Positions 1-9,382 of a stretch of DNA of 14,842 nt are shown here, piece after piece. A program made the translations under genes and the position numbers. Below the pieces are notes generated by a model. The model was not told the DNA's origin and made no database searches. It was given only the letters and a program-made list of their open reading frames with translations. How positions within the stretch are numbered: position 1 is the first letter of the stretch; every line of letters begins with the position of its first letter. This stretch comes from Haplosporangium gracile (lineage: Eukaryota > Mortierellomycota > Mortierellomycetes > Mortierellales > Mortierellaceae), in assembly GCA_015499985.1 (NCBI GenBank), contig JAAAUF010000983.1:1-14842 (forward strand). Direction: 5' to 3'.

Positions 1-81
1 ATTCGATTCTAATTCCTCCTCTTCTACTTTGCTCACCTCTTTCCATCCCTTTCCATCTTTCCATCTATTACCCTCTGACAG
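1..81 (+). other. 3' end of an intron of the kinase gene (window starts inside it)
   Basis: This stretch is a long pyrimidine-rich tract ending in CTCTGACAG, a good 3' splice site. The reading frame of the kinase has stops here (TAA at 10-12, TGA at 76-78) and opens directly after the AG at 80-81. The gene therefore has at least one more exon to the left of the window. Confidence 0.65.
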
Positions 82-2295
82 TTTCTTAGGCGAGTTGCCT
101 CTACGCCTAATACAAAGGCAGCCCTCGACGACGCCATCAACAATACTCAGAACAAAACGTCCGACTCGAACGGCTCACCAGTACTCGCAAAGTCAAACAG
201 CTCGATCCACTCCACCATGACCACCTCCTCCATGACCACAACCGCCACTGGCACAACCGTCGGCAACGGCTCATCACTCAACGGCGGTCTGCATCTCAAC
301 ATCCCAAAGAGTCCCAACGGATCAGCCTTGGACCTCAGGAGAGGCGCCTTTCGTCGAACTTACTCTTCCAACTCGATCAAGAAAAAATCGGTCGAGGTCA
401 CGCCGAGCAGCTTTGTTAAAATTCGTTTGCTGGGCAAGGGCGATGTGGGAAAGGTCTATCTGGTCCGCCAAAAGGACACCGACCGGCTGTATGCAATGAA
501 AGGTAAAGATTACCAGACAGACTATTTATCTTTTGTTTTCATTATCTCGGTTGTTGACAACAGGCTATCAACGTCGTGGTGCAATTGCATAGCTCCATAG
601 TTCCAGAGGCTATTTTGTTCTCTATGCCAAACTACGACGATGATGATGGTGATAATGATGCTATTATAAATACGACTCAAGAAATATATGTGTTTTGCTC
701 GGCTTTCATACCAGGCTGTGTTATTCTATGCTGACTCTTCTTTTGTGCCCGTTGTTATACGTCTATTAGTTCTGTCAAAGAAAGAAATGATCAAGCGCAA
801 CAAGATCAAGCGAGCTTTTGCAGAGCAGGAAATTCTCGCCACTTCCAACCATCCATTCATTGTTACGTTATACCACTCTTTCCAGTCGGAGGACTATCTG
901 TATCTTTGCATGGAGTATTGCATGGGAGGCGAGTTCTTTCGAGGCAAGTCAAGCGCCAATTTTATTTTGTTTTATTTTTTGACTCTTTGGATAGCGGACT
1001 GGGTGGGTGTACGTACGTTAGTTGGGACTCGGACGAAATTGGCCTAACCAGAGTGTCCGTTTTTGGATGTTGTCCCGTAGCATTGCAAACAAGACCAGGG
1101 AAATATCTTCAGGAGGAAGACGCCAAGTTCTATGCTGCCGAGGTCATTGCCGCATTGGAATACCTGCACTTGATGGGGTTCATTTACCGTGATCTGAAGC
1201 CAGAGAGTACGTCTTGTTCCCTTGCTGTTTTTTTACAGTGCTCGCTTTTGCCACCGATCGTCTTATCCTGTTCAAATGGCTGCACCGCAATCGATGATGA
1301 CTAACAGTAACTACGTTATTCCCTTTGTAGACATTCTGCTGCATCAGACTGGCCATATCATGTTGACTGATTTCGATCTTTCGAAGCAGTCTTCGCCAGC
1401 AGGAGAACCAACAGTGGTCAAGACCGGATCGCCTTCGATGCCCCCAGCCATTGACACAAAGTCATGTATTGCAAACTTGAGGACCAACAGTTTTGTCGGC
1501 ACAGAAGGTAATTACTATTTTGGAAGGAGATTAAGAAAGTTGCTCAATGGATCGCATATTTACGTTCTTTGTTATTTATAAGCAACCATGTGGATAGCAA
1601 ATTAAGATCATCTTTTTTTTTTAATACTTTTTTCAATTAGAATATATTGCGCCAGAGGTTATCAAAGGATGCGGACATACTTCAGCAGTGGATTGGTGGA
1701 CGCTTGGGATCTTGATGTACGAGATGTTGTTTGGGGTGACACCCTTCAAGGGCAAGGACAGGAATGCGACCTTCCAATCGATTTTGCATACAGATGTACA
1801 GTTCCCGGACCACCCAGGGGCTCAACCGATCTCGTCGCTCTGCAAATCTGTGATCCGCAAGCTGTTGATCAAGGACGATCAACTCCGGCTAGGTTCCAAG
1901 GCGGGCGCAAGCGATGTCAAGTCGCACCCCTTCTTTAAGACGACCAACTGGGCGTTGCTGAGACATCTCCCTCCCCCCATCATACCCCAGCCTTCTTTTG
2001 GCGCGGACGCGATCAACTTTCGACAGATGCACGAGTCTGTCAGTTTGGATATCGAGGGTGAAGAGCTGGTCCATCAGCACCCCGGAGCCAAAAATCTTTT
2101 TGCCAACTTTAGTTCAGGTAACTTGGAAGCATTGGGATGTTGTTTTGTGCATGATGCTTTGGCATCCAGCTTTTGTGATGCCATGGGATGAAAAATGGAA
2201 AAAAAAAGAAAAAGAAAATGGCACTAACGATATCATTACTTTATCTTTACTCATTTATAGTCACTCTGCATCATGACGGAGACGATGACTTGTAA
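82..2295 (+). CDS. nrc-2: AGC-family Ser/Thr protein kinase, NRC-2/Fpk1 (flippase kinase) type, 5'-partial
   Basis: The visible exons are 82-502, 770-943, 1081-1206, 1331-1507, 1641-2117 and 2261-2295, giving 469 residues; every junction restores kinase sequence. Counting from the first visible codon: glycine loop GKGDVGKV at 118, ATP-binding Lys140, catalytic YRDLKPEN at 234-241, metal-binding DFD (not DFG) at 254-256, a long activation-loop insert, then APE at 303-305. DFD plus an inserted activation segment is typical of the NRC-2/Fpk1/plant AGCVIII group. Family members in yeast phosphorylate Dnf-type lipid flippases, and Neurospora NRC-2 represses conidiation. The first visible residues, FLRRVAST, resemble a motif I recall ahead of the kinase domain in fungal NRC-2 proteins, so the ATG at 217 is probably internal. 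The last exon encodes a short acidic tail, [11 protein letters not shown]. Family call is secure; the exact orthologue is less so. Confidence 0.9.
944..1080 (+). other. GC-AG intron in the kinase gene
   Basis: The donor reads CGAG|GCAAGT, a GC donor with otherwise ideal consensus, and the acceptor is CCCGTAG at 1074-1080. Only this junction joins [10 protein letters not shown] to [10 protein letters not shown] without a stop or frame change. The other introns of this gene (503-769, 1207-1330, 1508-1640, 2118-2260) use GT. Confidence 0.8.
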
Positions 2296-2670
2296 ACTTG
2301 TACTACATACTTTCACCATTTTTTGCACAATTAAAAAAAACTCCATTGAGACACTGTTTTTCAAAGAAATTGACAGCTGCTGAGCACCGAAGGAGTAAAT
2401 GCAGGCGCGAGTGCGGATTATATTACATTTTTCCGCCCTGCTAAAAAAGAAACAGATGCTATATGCAGAATGCCCGTAAGATACGCCGAGCGAGCGAGCA
2501 AGCGGGGTCGCGGATATGAATGAATGGATGCACATTCATGTGAGCAAAAAAAGAAAAACTACACCAGCACCTTTGCGTTCGCAATTTACGATAATGCGTC
2601 AAGTTTGCCGGAGGTTAATATGCTTGTGCCATGAGACCATTCATTAGACGATAGGGCAAAACAACAGAGA
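2296..2670. other. Convergent intergenic region between kinase and dysbindin-like gene
   Basis: These 375 bases hold the 3' untranslated regions of two convergent genes. I saw no canonical AATAAA on either strand and no further gene. An A-rich stretch at 2330-2340 may belong to the kinase 3' end. Confidence 0.6.
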
Positions 2671-5490
2671 TTAAGGGTTTATTAGCGACGTGGTCGACGA
2701 GTACTTCGCCAAGGCCGAGAACGCCGAGATCGTGGATCCTGTTGCTGCTACTTTGCTATTGTTTCCTGCAGCAACTGCAGCAGCAGCAGCTCTCGCTCTT
2801 CGTGCCTTTTCAATTGGGTCCAAATCATCGTCATCCTCACTCGTTTCCTCGTCTTCCTCCTCCTCCTCGCTCGTATCTTGGTCATCTTCTTCCTCCTCAT
2901 CCGACGGGCTCTCTCCGATCTCACTCTCATCCTCCTCTTCTTCTTCCACATCATCATCACCCTCCTTCGAATCGCTCTCAGTAGCAGGGCCCAAGAACCG
3001 GTCCAGATCCTCCTTCTCTCTCAACTCCTCATTCTCATATTCGTCTTGATACCCCAACAAAGGCGATGGGTTCGCTAGCACAGCTTTCGATAATTCGTCA
3101 TCCCCGAGTCGCAAACGCCTCAATGCCGCAGCTGTTGTCGCAGTCCTCGCCACCAATGTCGTCGCCTGAGTGGATCCTATGTCGCGCTTCGACGAAGCAG
3201 ACCCCAAATCCTGCCGGACGACAGAACCTTCCACTACTACTGCCCCGACGGAATCAGGATCAGCCTCAGCCAATTTCCACAGATCCTGCTGTCTCTCCTC
3301 CTGAGTACGTCGAAACTGTGCCATATCCGTCTCAAATTGGTTCTGGTACAATCGCAACTTCCTAGCAGCCTCTTCCTTTTGAAACTGTTCGCTTCTCGTC
3401 GACAACAACTCTGCCTTATCCCACAGTTCCTTTCTAGAAATTCATGAGCGAAAAAGAAATAAGAATGATAATGTCAGCAAGGTGTTTGGTAGGACATATA
3501 GCTGACGTGTTTAAGAACTGGCAGGAAGTAAAGTAGGTGCGATGCTCTTTACCTCTTGGACTCCATATATTTATCAAGTTCGTTGACCTGAGACTTTTTC
3601 CAGTCGGCCAGAGTCATGACTTCTGCATCCTCTTCCAGCTTCTCAATCGCGCTCTCCAACCCGACCAGCCTTTGTTGAATGTTCTCTAATAAAATATCAA
3701 GTAAAACCAGAAGTTAGCTTGAGCTGCTTTTATCATGAACAAAATGGGAACAAAAGGGCTTTACGAAAACTAGAAAGAAGTTACTTACCTGTCATGGACA
3801 TGATCTCGGCGAGACTTTGATCCAATTGCTTAATATCCTTGGCTTCTTCAACCAATTGCTCCGAGGTGGTGGCATGACGAAGGCATAGCTCCAGCACCTT
3901 TTGCAGAATTTCATCCGCATCCTAGTTATATATAACATCAGGGCAAGGGCAACTTGAGTTAAAGTTCGATTGTCAGGGTTACTGGACAAGTAAAGAGGTT
4001 TACATAGTGCATGATAAATGACGTTACATCGGCGCGCTCAGAGTTCCTTGCGGTATGATTGTGAATCTCTGTCCAAAAGTCCTGGTATCTAATATCAACA
4101 ACAGTAAAACCCATACAAATCCCCAAGTCAGCAAAAACTCTTCCTCAGTCCTTCGTAAACAAATATCTTTCAATTAGAAAAAACATCAAAGCGACCTTGG
4201 GTTACCTTTGAGCCATTTGTTCAACTTTCGGCATCCGTTTCGCACGCTCCAAGGCAACATCCTGCTGTGCCCGAATCTTGGCCAACAACGCCGCCGTTTC
4301 CTTCGAAGCCTCCTCCGTCTTGGCGCCCATCTTCAGTTCACTCTCTGTCCTCCTCGCCACCGTCGGCCTACCAAACTTTGTTCCTGCTCCCACTACTGTA
4401 GTAGTCGACCTGCGTATCGAATCCGCATCGCTCTCCATTCCACTACCACTCCTACCTCTCACATCGCTCCCAACAGCAACAGAAGAATCATCCTGTTCAT
4501 TCCAAGTCCAAACATAACTCCGACTCGCCTGCCCCCCATCCCTCCCATTCAAATAAGGACCCGCCCCACCTCCACCTCCAGAGGAATTGCTCATATGTCC
4601 CGTCAGTCCAAGCCCACCAGCCAACTGTCCCAATCCCAACCCACTCCCCAAACTCTTGATCGACTCTGTCACAGATTCAGCAATCGACCCTTGCCGGTGC
4701 ACAGACGTAGCCCTCCCTCCTATACTACTCCCCGATGTAGACATCGGCATTGCTCCACCACTCTGTCGTTTGTTGGTCAGTGAGGGTGGGAGGAACGATG
4801 ACCAGGACCCAGACCCTGACCGGTCCCGCGTGATCGTGGAAGTATTAGTAGTACTCGTGCTACTGCTGATACTACTCGACCGGTTAGATCCTCGTCCCTG
4901 TCCAGTTCCCGATCCATTAAAGTCTGTGATACTTTCTGGACTCGTGGTTTGCATAAGGTCCTGCTGATGCCCTTGATGATCCTGTTGTTGCCGTTGTTGT
5001 TGTTGGTATTGCTGGCGTTGTGAATCGACAGGGTTGTTCGCCAGGACCGTCCTCAGACTCTCGACGCCCGACTTCATCGCCTGTAAACTAATGGACAGTA
5101 AGAGCAAAAGGATATAAATATGTCAATTGACCAGGAACTATCCACACAGACATTCATGCGGACAACATGGTAAGATTGTGGGTGGCTAGTATAAGTAACA
5201 AAAGCAAACAATAGCAACAAAGGAAACGCACAATGAGCTTTACCCTTGCTGGCTCCTTGCGCGGAGTTCATCCTGGCTAAGACTACACAGCGCCAATTGA
5301 AAGATATACAACGACATGATGTCAGCTTCTATGGCCAAAGTCTTGGCATAACAAAACGCTCTGTCAAAACAAAAAAAGACGAAAGCATGCCCATCTCAAC
5401 GACGACATTGCACCAGAGGGTTGACAGCAGAGAAGCTCATTACAACGTATTCCGAAGAGAGTCTGGTGTGTTGAAGATGTTCTTGAACAT
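2671..5490 (-). CDS. Dysbindin-like coiled-coil protein (putative BLOC-1 subunit)
   Basis: The seven-exon model is complement of 5444-5490, 5244-5360, 4206-5087, 4028-4088, 3789-3921, 3553-3685 and 2671-3433, about 711 residues. It starts MFKNIFNTPDSLRN. A Ser/Gly/Gln-rich, probably disordered region follows to about residue 348. Then comes RYQDFW at 349, a predicted coiled coil to about 500 with YMESKRKELW and KLRLYQNQFETDMAQF, and an extremely acidic Glu/Asp/Ser tract at about 610-664 before an Ala-rich tail. The RY.D.W, Y...KRKEL and KL....Q..FE..DM.Q blocks match, in order and largely in spacing, the coiled-coil core of animal dysbindin (DTNBP1) as I remember it. Dysbindin belongs to BLOC-1, which acts in endosomal sorting. 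The first two exons and their start are less certain: the 5443 donor is TT|GTAATG and a nearby GTTGTA donor is also possible. The intron before the 3921 exon has two candidate donors. The alternative is an unrelated coiled-coil protein. Confidence 0.65.
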
Positions 5491-5770
5491 GCTGGGCGGT
5501 GCATGTACTTCTTGATAGAAAAAAAGGTTATGAATGAAAAAAGTGAAGGTTGTAGCTGGGCACGCGGGCTAAACAAAAGTATTACATTGAAACAAAGCCA
5601 CATCGGACACCTATCTTCCTCTTCTATGTGCCTGTAATTTTTTTTCATTTTTACAGCTTTTTTTTATTCTTTGTTTCTTTGTTCATAATGAGTTGTTTGA
5701 TTCGTGGTATTTTGCAAAAGGGTGTAAGGTGCGAAGTATCTAGAGAGAAAGTATGAGAGAGAAAGACTGT
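5491..5770 (-). other. Spacer: pacC 3' untranslated region and promoter of the dysbindin-like gene
   Basis: 280 bases separate the pacC stop from the assumed start of the downstream gene on the same strand. The stretch is A/T-rich with T runs at 5637-5646 and 5658-5665. No ORF here looks coding. An out-of-frame ATG lies 14 bases upstream of the assumed start of the dysbindin-like gene. Confidence 0.45.
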
Positions 5771-8700
5771 TTATGTATAGATGTATGGATGACCAGAAGC
5801 TGCTGCCTTTTCTGCTGCCGTCTTAGCATTGTCCTCCTCAATGAACCGTCTCTCCTCTTCCGAAAGTTCGAATGGCTCACCGTCATCCTGCACTGGCACC
5901 TGCAGGTTCGACGTAGGATAGAGCACGGCTGACTCTGCTACAGAGTGACCATTGGTCGAACTGTGGTCGTTACCGCCGCTGCTGTTGCTGTTGTTGTTCA
6001 GGCTCGAGCGAAGCTGACTATAGTCGGGGTCGGACAATGTCTGGTCCTGGTGCAGAGGCGAAGGCTGGTGGGGCATGCGGCGAGGAAGGTAAGATGAAAC
6101 TGTGCGGATCTGTCTGAGATAACCACTGACTGGGGGAGCAGAGGCAGGGCCGGGAGCATGGCGTGCACCTCCTGCCTGTTGCTTGTGCTGTTGTGCTGTC
6201 CATTCGGCAACCTTTTGGCGGTGATCAGCCATAAGGGCGTCAATGCTCTTCAGCAATCCGAGAACGACCTCGGCATGCTGCTTACGGACGGGATCCTCCG
6301 AGCACAGAGCTCGTGCCTTGGCAGCCCTAATCTGTCTATCCATATCGCCCTCCGTCACTGGCTTGGTTGTTGGGGGGTGAAAGATAACTTTGCCTTGTGG
6401 CTCCTCCAAGTGAGTCTGTGCCAATTGACGAGTCATCGCGTCCAATGGGTCCAAAGGCTCCGATGCAGCAGCCGCAGCAGCAGCAGCAGCAGCCTGTCTA
6501 GCCTTGGCCTTTTGAATCAATCCTCCAAACTTGCTCGACGAGGTATGTGTTGCCGAAGAATGAGTCGAGTCGCTCTCCTCTGACTGTGCAGTGGTTTCCT
6601 GGTCTTGATCTTGGTCCTGCTCGTCCTCAACATCCTCTGTCTCAATCTCTGACAGGGGCGCATTTGGAACAGCTGGTGCGTTGAGCAACACCAGTTCAGG
6701 GTCCATGCCCTCGTAAGCCGAGCGTGGTGCTTTTTTCTTCTCCGCCTGTGGCGCCATCATCATCATCATACCGCCCGCCTCCGCAGCGAGCTTCTCCTGC
6801 TTGGCCTTGGTCTGAGTGCTCATATCGGCATAAGTGCGCTCAACCTTGACAACAACTGTTGGCACAAAAGTCTCCTCGTGCTCGGTCTTAATGGTAGGAG
6901 AGATATTATTGCCTCTAGGAGACGTGTTGCAGTTCCTGACAGTGTTCATGGTGTGGGTCTGGGTTTGGTAGGGATTGGTGGCCTGATGGACGCTGTTCTG
7001 GAAAGGCATAGCTTTAACAACTCCTGGTCTTGAGACTTGTTCAGGCGCCGGAATCTCCCAAGGGAAAGTTGCAGTTCCATATGGCACCGAAGGAACTGTA
7101 GCGCCGATGACAAATGGATCTTCAGGGAGAAGGTTGCTGTAAATCGACTCTCCAGTAGAAGGATAACCAACGCTATTGAGATTGCCGCCGTTGTTGTAGT
7201 TCATATTGTTGTTGTTGGCGAGTCCAGAGTTGTAATTGGGAACGGCTCCTGCAAAGTTGGCATCCAGAGCAATCGGGTTCTGCTTTTGCTCGGGGAACAA
7301 GGTCTCGAAAGTCTGAGGCTGGAAGATCTCTCCACTGACGTCCTCGAACAAAGTCGAGCAGAATTGATTGAATTGGTTGAATTGGTTCCAGTCGTTCACA
7401 TCGGGCAAGGAGGTGAGCAGGCGGTCCGGGGTCAAAGGATTGACTTCTAAGATAGCCGTAAGCGCATTCAAACGTCCCATCATATCTAAAAGTAGCAACA
7501 GGATGACAAACATGGTCAGCTCTGGTTACATACAATAAAAACATGTCATGCCACCACTGCTCAAACTCGTGTTGTGTCGAACAAGGCAGAAAACACTAAG
7601 TAGGGTTCGACAGAGAGGGCGAAATGAGCGGCGTCTTTTTCAAAAATAACATATTGAGTTTTGTTCAAGCTTTTTTACCTTCATTGTAAGAAGGGTCCAG
7701 ACGTTTCTTCTTCGCCTCCAGGGCAAAGGATCCGAGGGTGTCGGTCAGGACCTCGTCAAAACCATCTCGCGAGCGCTTGGCGCTAACGGGCGAAATCATG
7801 TTTTCATAGCCAGGGTTGGGGAAGACGCCATAGTACGCTCCAGACACGTCGACGGAAGGTCTTGCAAACTGATGGTTGCTGTTATCAACTAAATCAGGCG
7901 TGCTGAAAAGATCGGAATGAGGTGGGAACGGCGAAGCTTTGAAAGCAACGAAAAGTATAGCGTGTGCACATGCAGGCAGAAATCGAAAAGAAGATGAAAA
8001 AAGGGTTAGACGGAGGAAAATAGTAAGGAGAGAGGAAAAAAAACTGCGCAATGAAAGTGGTTCGAGCATTCGATGCCAAAACAAAAAAAAAAAAGGCAGA
8101 TAGTTGTTTATGTTCTAGTCACTTACAGTGACCAGGATTGGTCCAAGGCTCGTTCGAATCAGCCATACTGGCAGGCGAGAGGGGCATGGAATAGGGCGAC
8201 TGGGCGGAGAGGGTTGAGGATGCGATTGAGGGTGATCGATCAAGATAAGAGGGAGGAGTGAGAGGCTGGTAGTTTTGGTCGATGCTTGGCTGGAGGTGGG
8301 CGGGCATACTCAGCGTAGGAACGACGCCGTCTCCGTCCTGATGGGTCTTTTCATGCTTCTTTAGATCTTGGGGACGCTTGAAGCCCTTTCTGCAAATCTA
8401 TTTTCCATTGAGAAAAATGCCAAGAGAAACAAAAAATAAATAGCAAAAAGAAAAGATAGTGTCAGTGTGTCATATTAGGAGGGCTGTGGTCCGACCGACT
8501 TGAGAAAGAGTAAGAGTGTCGTCTTGGCAAACGGGCATCCGGACTGGTTGCCAAGAACGAGTACGAAACAAACAATACATCGAAAATAAAGAAAAACTCA
8601 ATTGCACCTCGACAACAACAAGCAATCCGACACTGCCCAATTGCATATAAGAGAAAAGGCTGCAGGGGCGTGTGTTTGTGGATAGGGGGATAATACAACA

Positions 8701-8986
8701 TCACCAACGTGAAAAAAATGATGCTTACGTCGCAGTGGTAGGGCTTGGAGGCAACATGAACTCGCAAGTGCGAGGTGATATGGTCTCGCTTAGCAAACGT
8801 GGGCACAGAGCACTTGTCCCAGCGACAGGTCAAGCATAGATTGTGGTGAGCCTTGCGGCCGACATGGTCGTCCCTCAAGTGCTCGTAGAGCATCTCGGCG
8901 TCGTCAAAGTTCTTGAGACATGAGTCCCACTGACAGATGTAGTCGTCCGAGAAGATGAAGGACTGAGGGGAAGGGACGCTGTCCAT
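5771..8986 (-). CDS. pacC: pH-response transcription factor PacC/RIM101
   Basis: The exons are complement of 8729-8986, 8127-8397, 7679-7888 and 5771-7485, encoding about 817 residues. Three C2H2 zinc fingers sit at the N-terminus: C18/C23/H36/H41, C54/C59/H73/H77 and C85/C88/H101/H105. They carry family signatures [19 protein letters not shown] and [18 protein letters not shown]. PacC binds GCCARG elements and switches alkaline and acidic gene sets; it is activated by proteolysis through the Pal/Rim pathway at endosomes. KRSRDGFDE (214-222) and [17 protein letters not shown] (from 236) match the conserved interaction region of Aspergillus PacC. The long Gln/Ser/Ala-rich C-terminal half has an 11-Ala run, an NQFNQFNQF repeat, five Met in a row, and YPTSNL (769-774), a possible PalA/Alix-binding YPX3L motif. 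The start at 8986 is the first in-frame ATG. Exon 3 uses the TTTAG acceptor at 7889-7890 because the CAG just upstream would give a stop. Confidence 0.93.
8418..8424. promoter_or_regulatory. Candidate PacC/Rim101 site in pacC intron 1
   Basis: A perfect TGCCAAG lies in intron 1 of pacC (8398-8728), about 20 bases from the acceptor. TGCCAAG is the established Rim101/PacC core (GCCARG in Aspergillus). Binding here is inferred. Confidence 0.4.
8522..8556. promoter_or_regulatory. Inverted pair of PacC/Rim101 sites in pacC intron 1
   Basis: TCTTGGCAA at 8522-8530 and TTGCCAAGA at 8548-8556 are perfect reverse complements separated by 17 bases. Each contains the TGCCAAG core recognised by PacC/Rim101. 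Both lie in the 331-base first intron of pacC, the longest intron in the window. Autoregulation of pacC by its product is known in Aspergillus, which supports a regulatory reading. An RNA hairpin in the pre-mRNA is the other possibility. Confidence 0.5.
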
Positions 8987-9360
8987 TGGGTGAGGAAAAA
9001 AAAGTACAAAAGTGTTTCGAGAAAGAGAGAAAGTGTCGTTTGCTTTGCTATTTATATCGTTGTACTGCGTTTGTTGCTGTCGCTGTTTGTAGCTAGTTGC
9101 TGTTGCTGTTGGTGTGTGTGTACAAGGAGAGGGTAATGTCGAGGGGTGAGAAGGTGGTGGCGTTTGTTCTTTGTAAAGAGGGAATAAGGACGTTTCGACA
9201 AAGACAACAGAAGGGAAAATAGGAAGATGACGAGTGAAAAGAAGTAATAACAAAAAAAGAAAAGGGGAAAAATGAAAATCGAAGTAGAAAGAAGACGGTC
9301 CTCTTATGTATGTCGGATATTTAGGTTTGTTTGCTAGCTAGCCGGTGGAGGGAAAGAGGT

Positions 9361-9382
9361 CTTGGCTCAAGGAAACGCCAAG
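9361..9382. promoter_or_regulatory. Inverted pair of GCCAAG elements upstream of pacC
   Basis: CTTGGC at 9361-9366 and GCCAAG at 9377-9382 face each other across 10 bases, about 375 bases upstream of the pacC ATG. GCCAAG fits the GCCARG consensus bound by PacC. Inferred autoregulatory promoter element. Confidence 0.45.

Noticed and set aside
4208..4967. Long plus-strand ORFs opposite the large exon of the dysbindin-like gene
   Set aside because: They are shadows of the Ser/Gly-rich exon on the other strand; low complexity with no family features.
5074..5271. ATG at 5271 (MNSAQGASK...) as start of the dysbindin-like gene
   Set aside because: Its frame does not join the next exon through the available splice sites; the overlapping frame (SQDELRARSQQG) joins LQAMKSG cleanly.
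6158..7450. Plus-strand ORFs of 137-141 codons opposite pacC exon 4
   Set aside because: The minus-strand frame is one uninterrupted PacC C-terminus; the antisense frames are by-products of its codon use.
8148..8164. GTTCGAATC resembling a tRNA T-loop (B box)
   Set aside because: It lies inside a pacC exon, and I found no matching acceptor stem or A box at the expected distance.
8987..9253. In-frame upstream extension of pacC (open frame to 9253)
   Set aside because: It contains no ATG, is low complexity, and the ATG at 8986 stands just before the first zinc finger as in the family.
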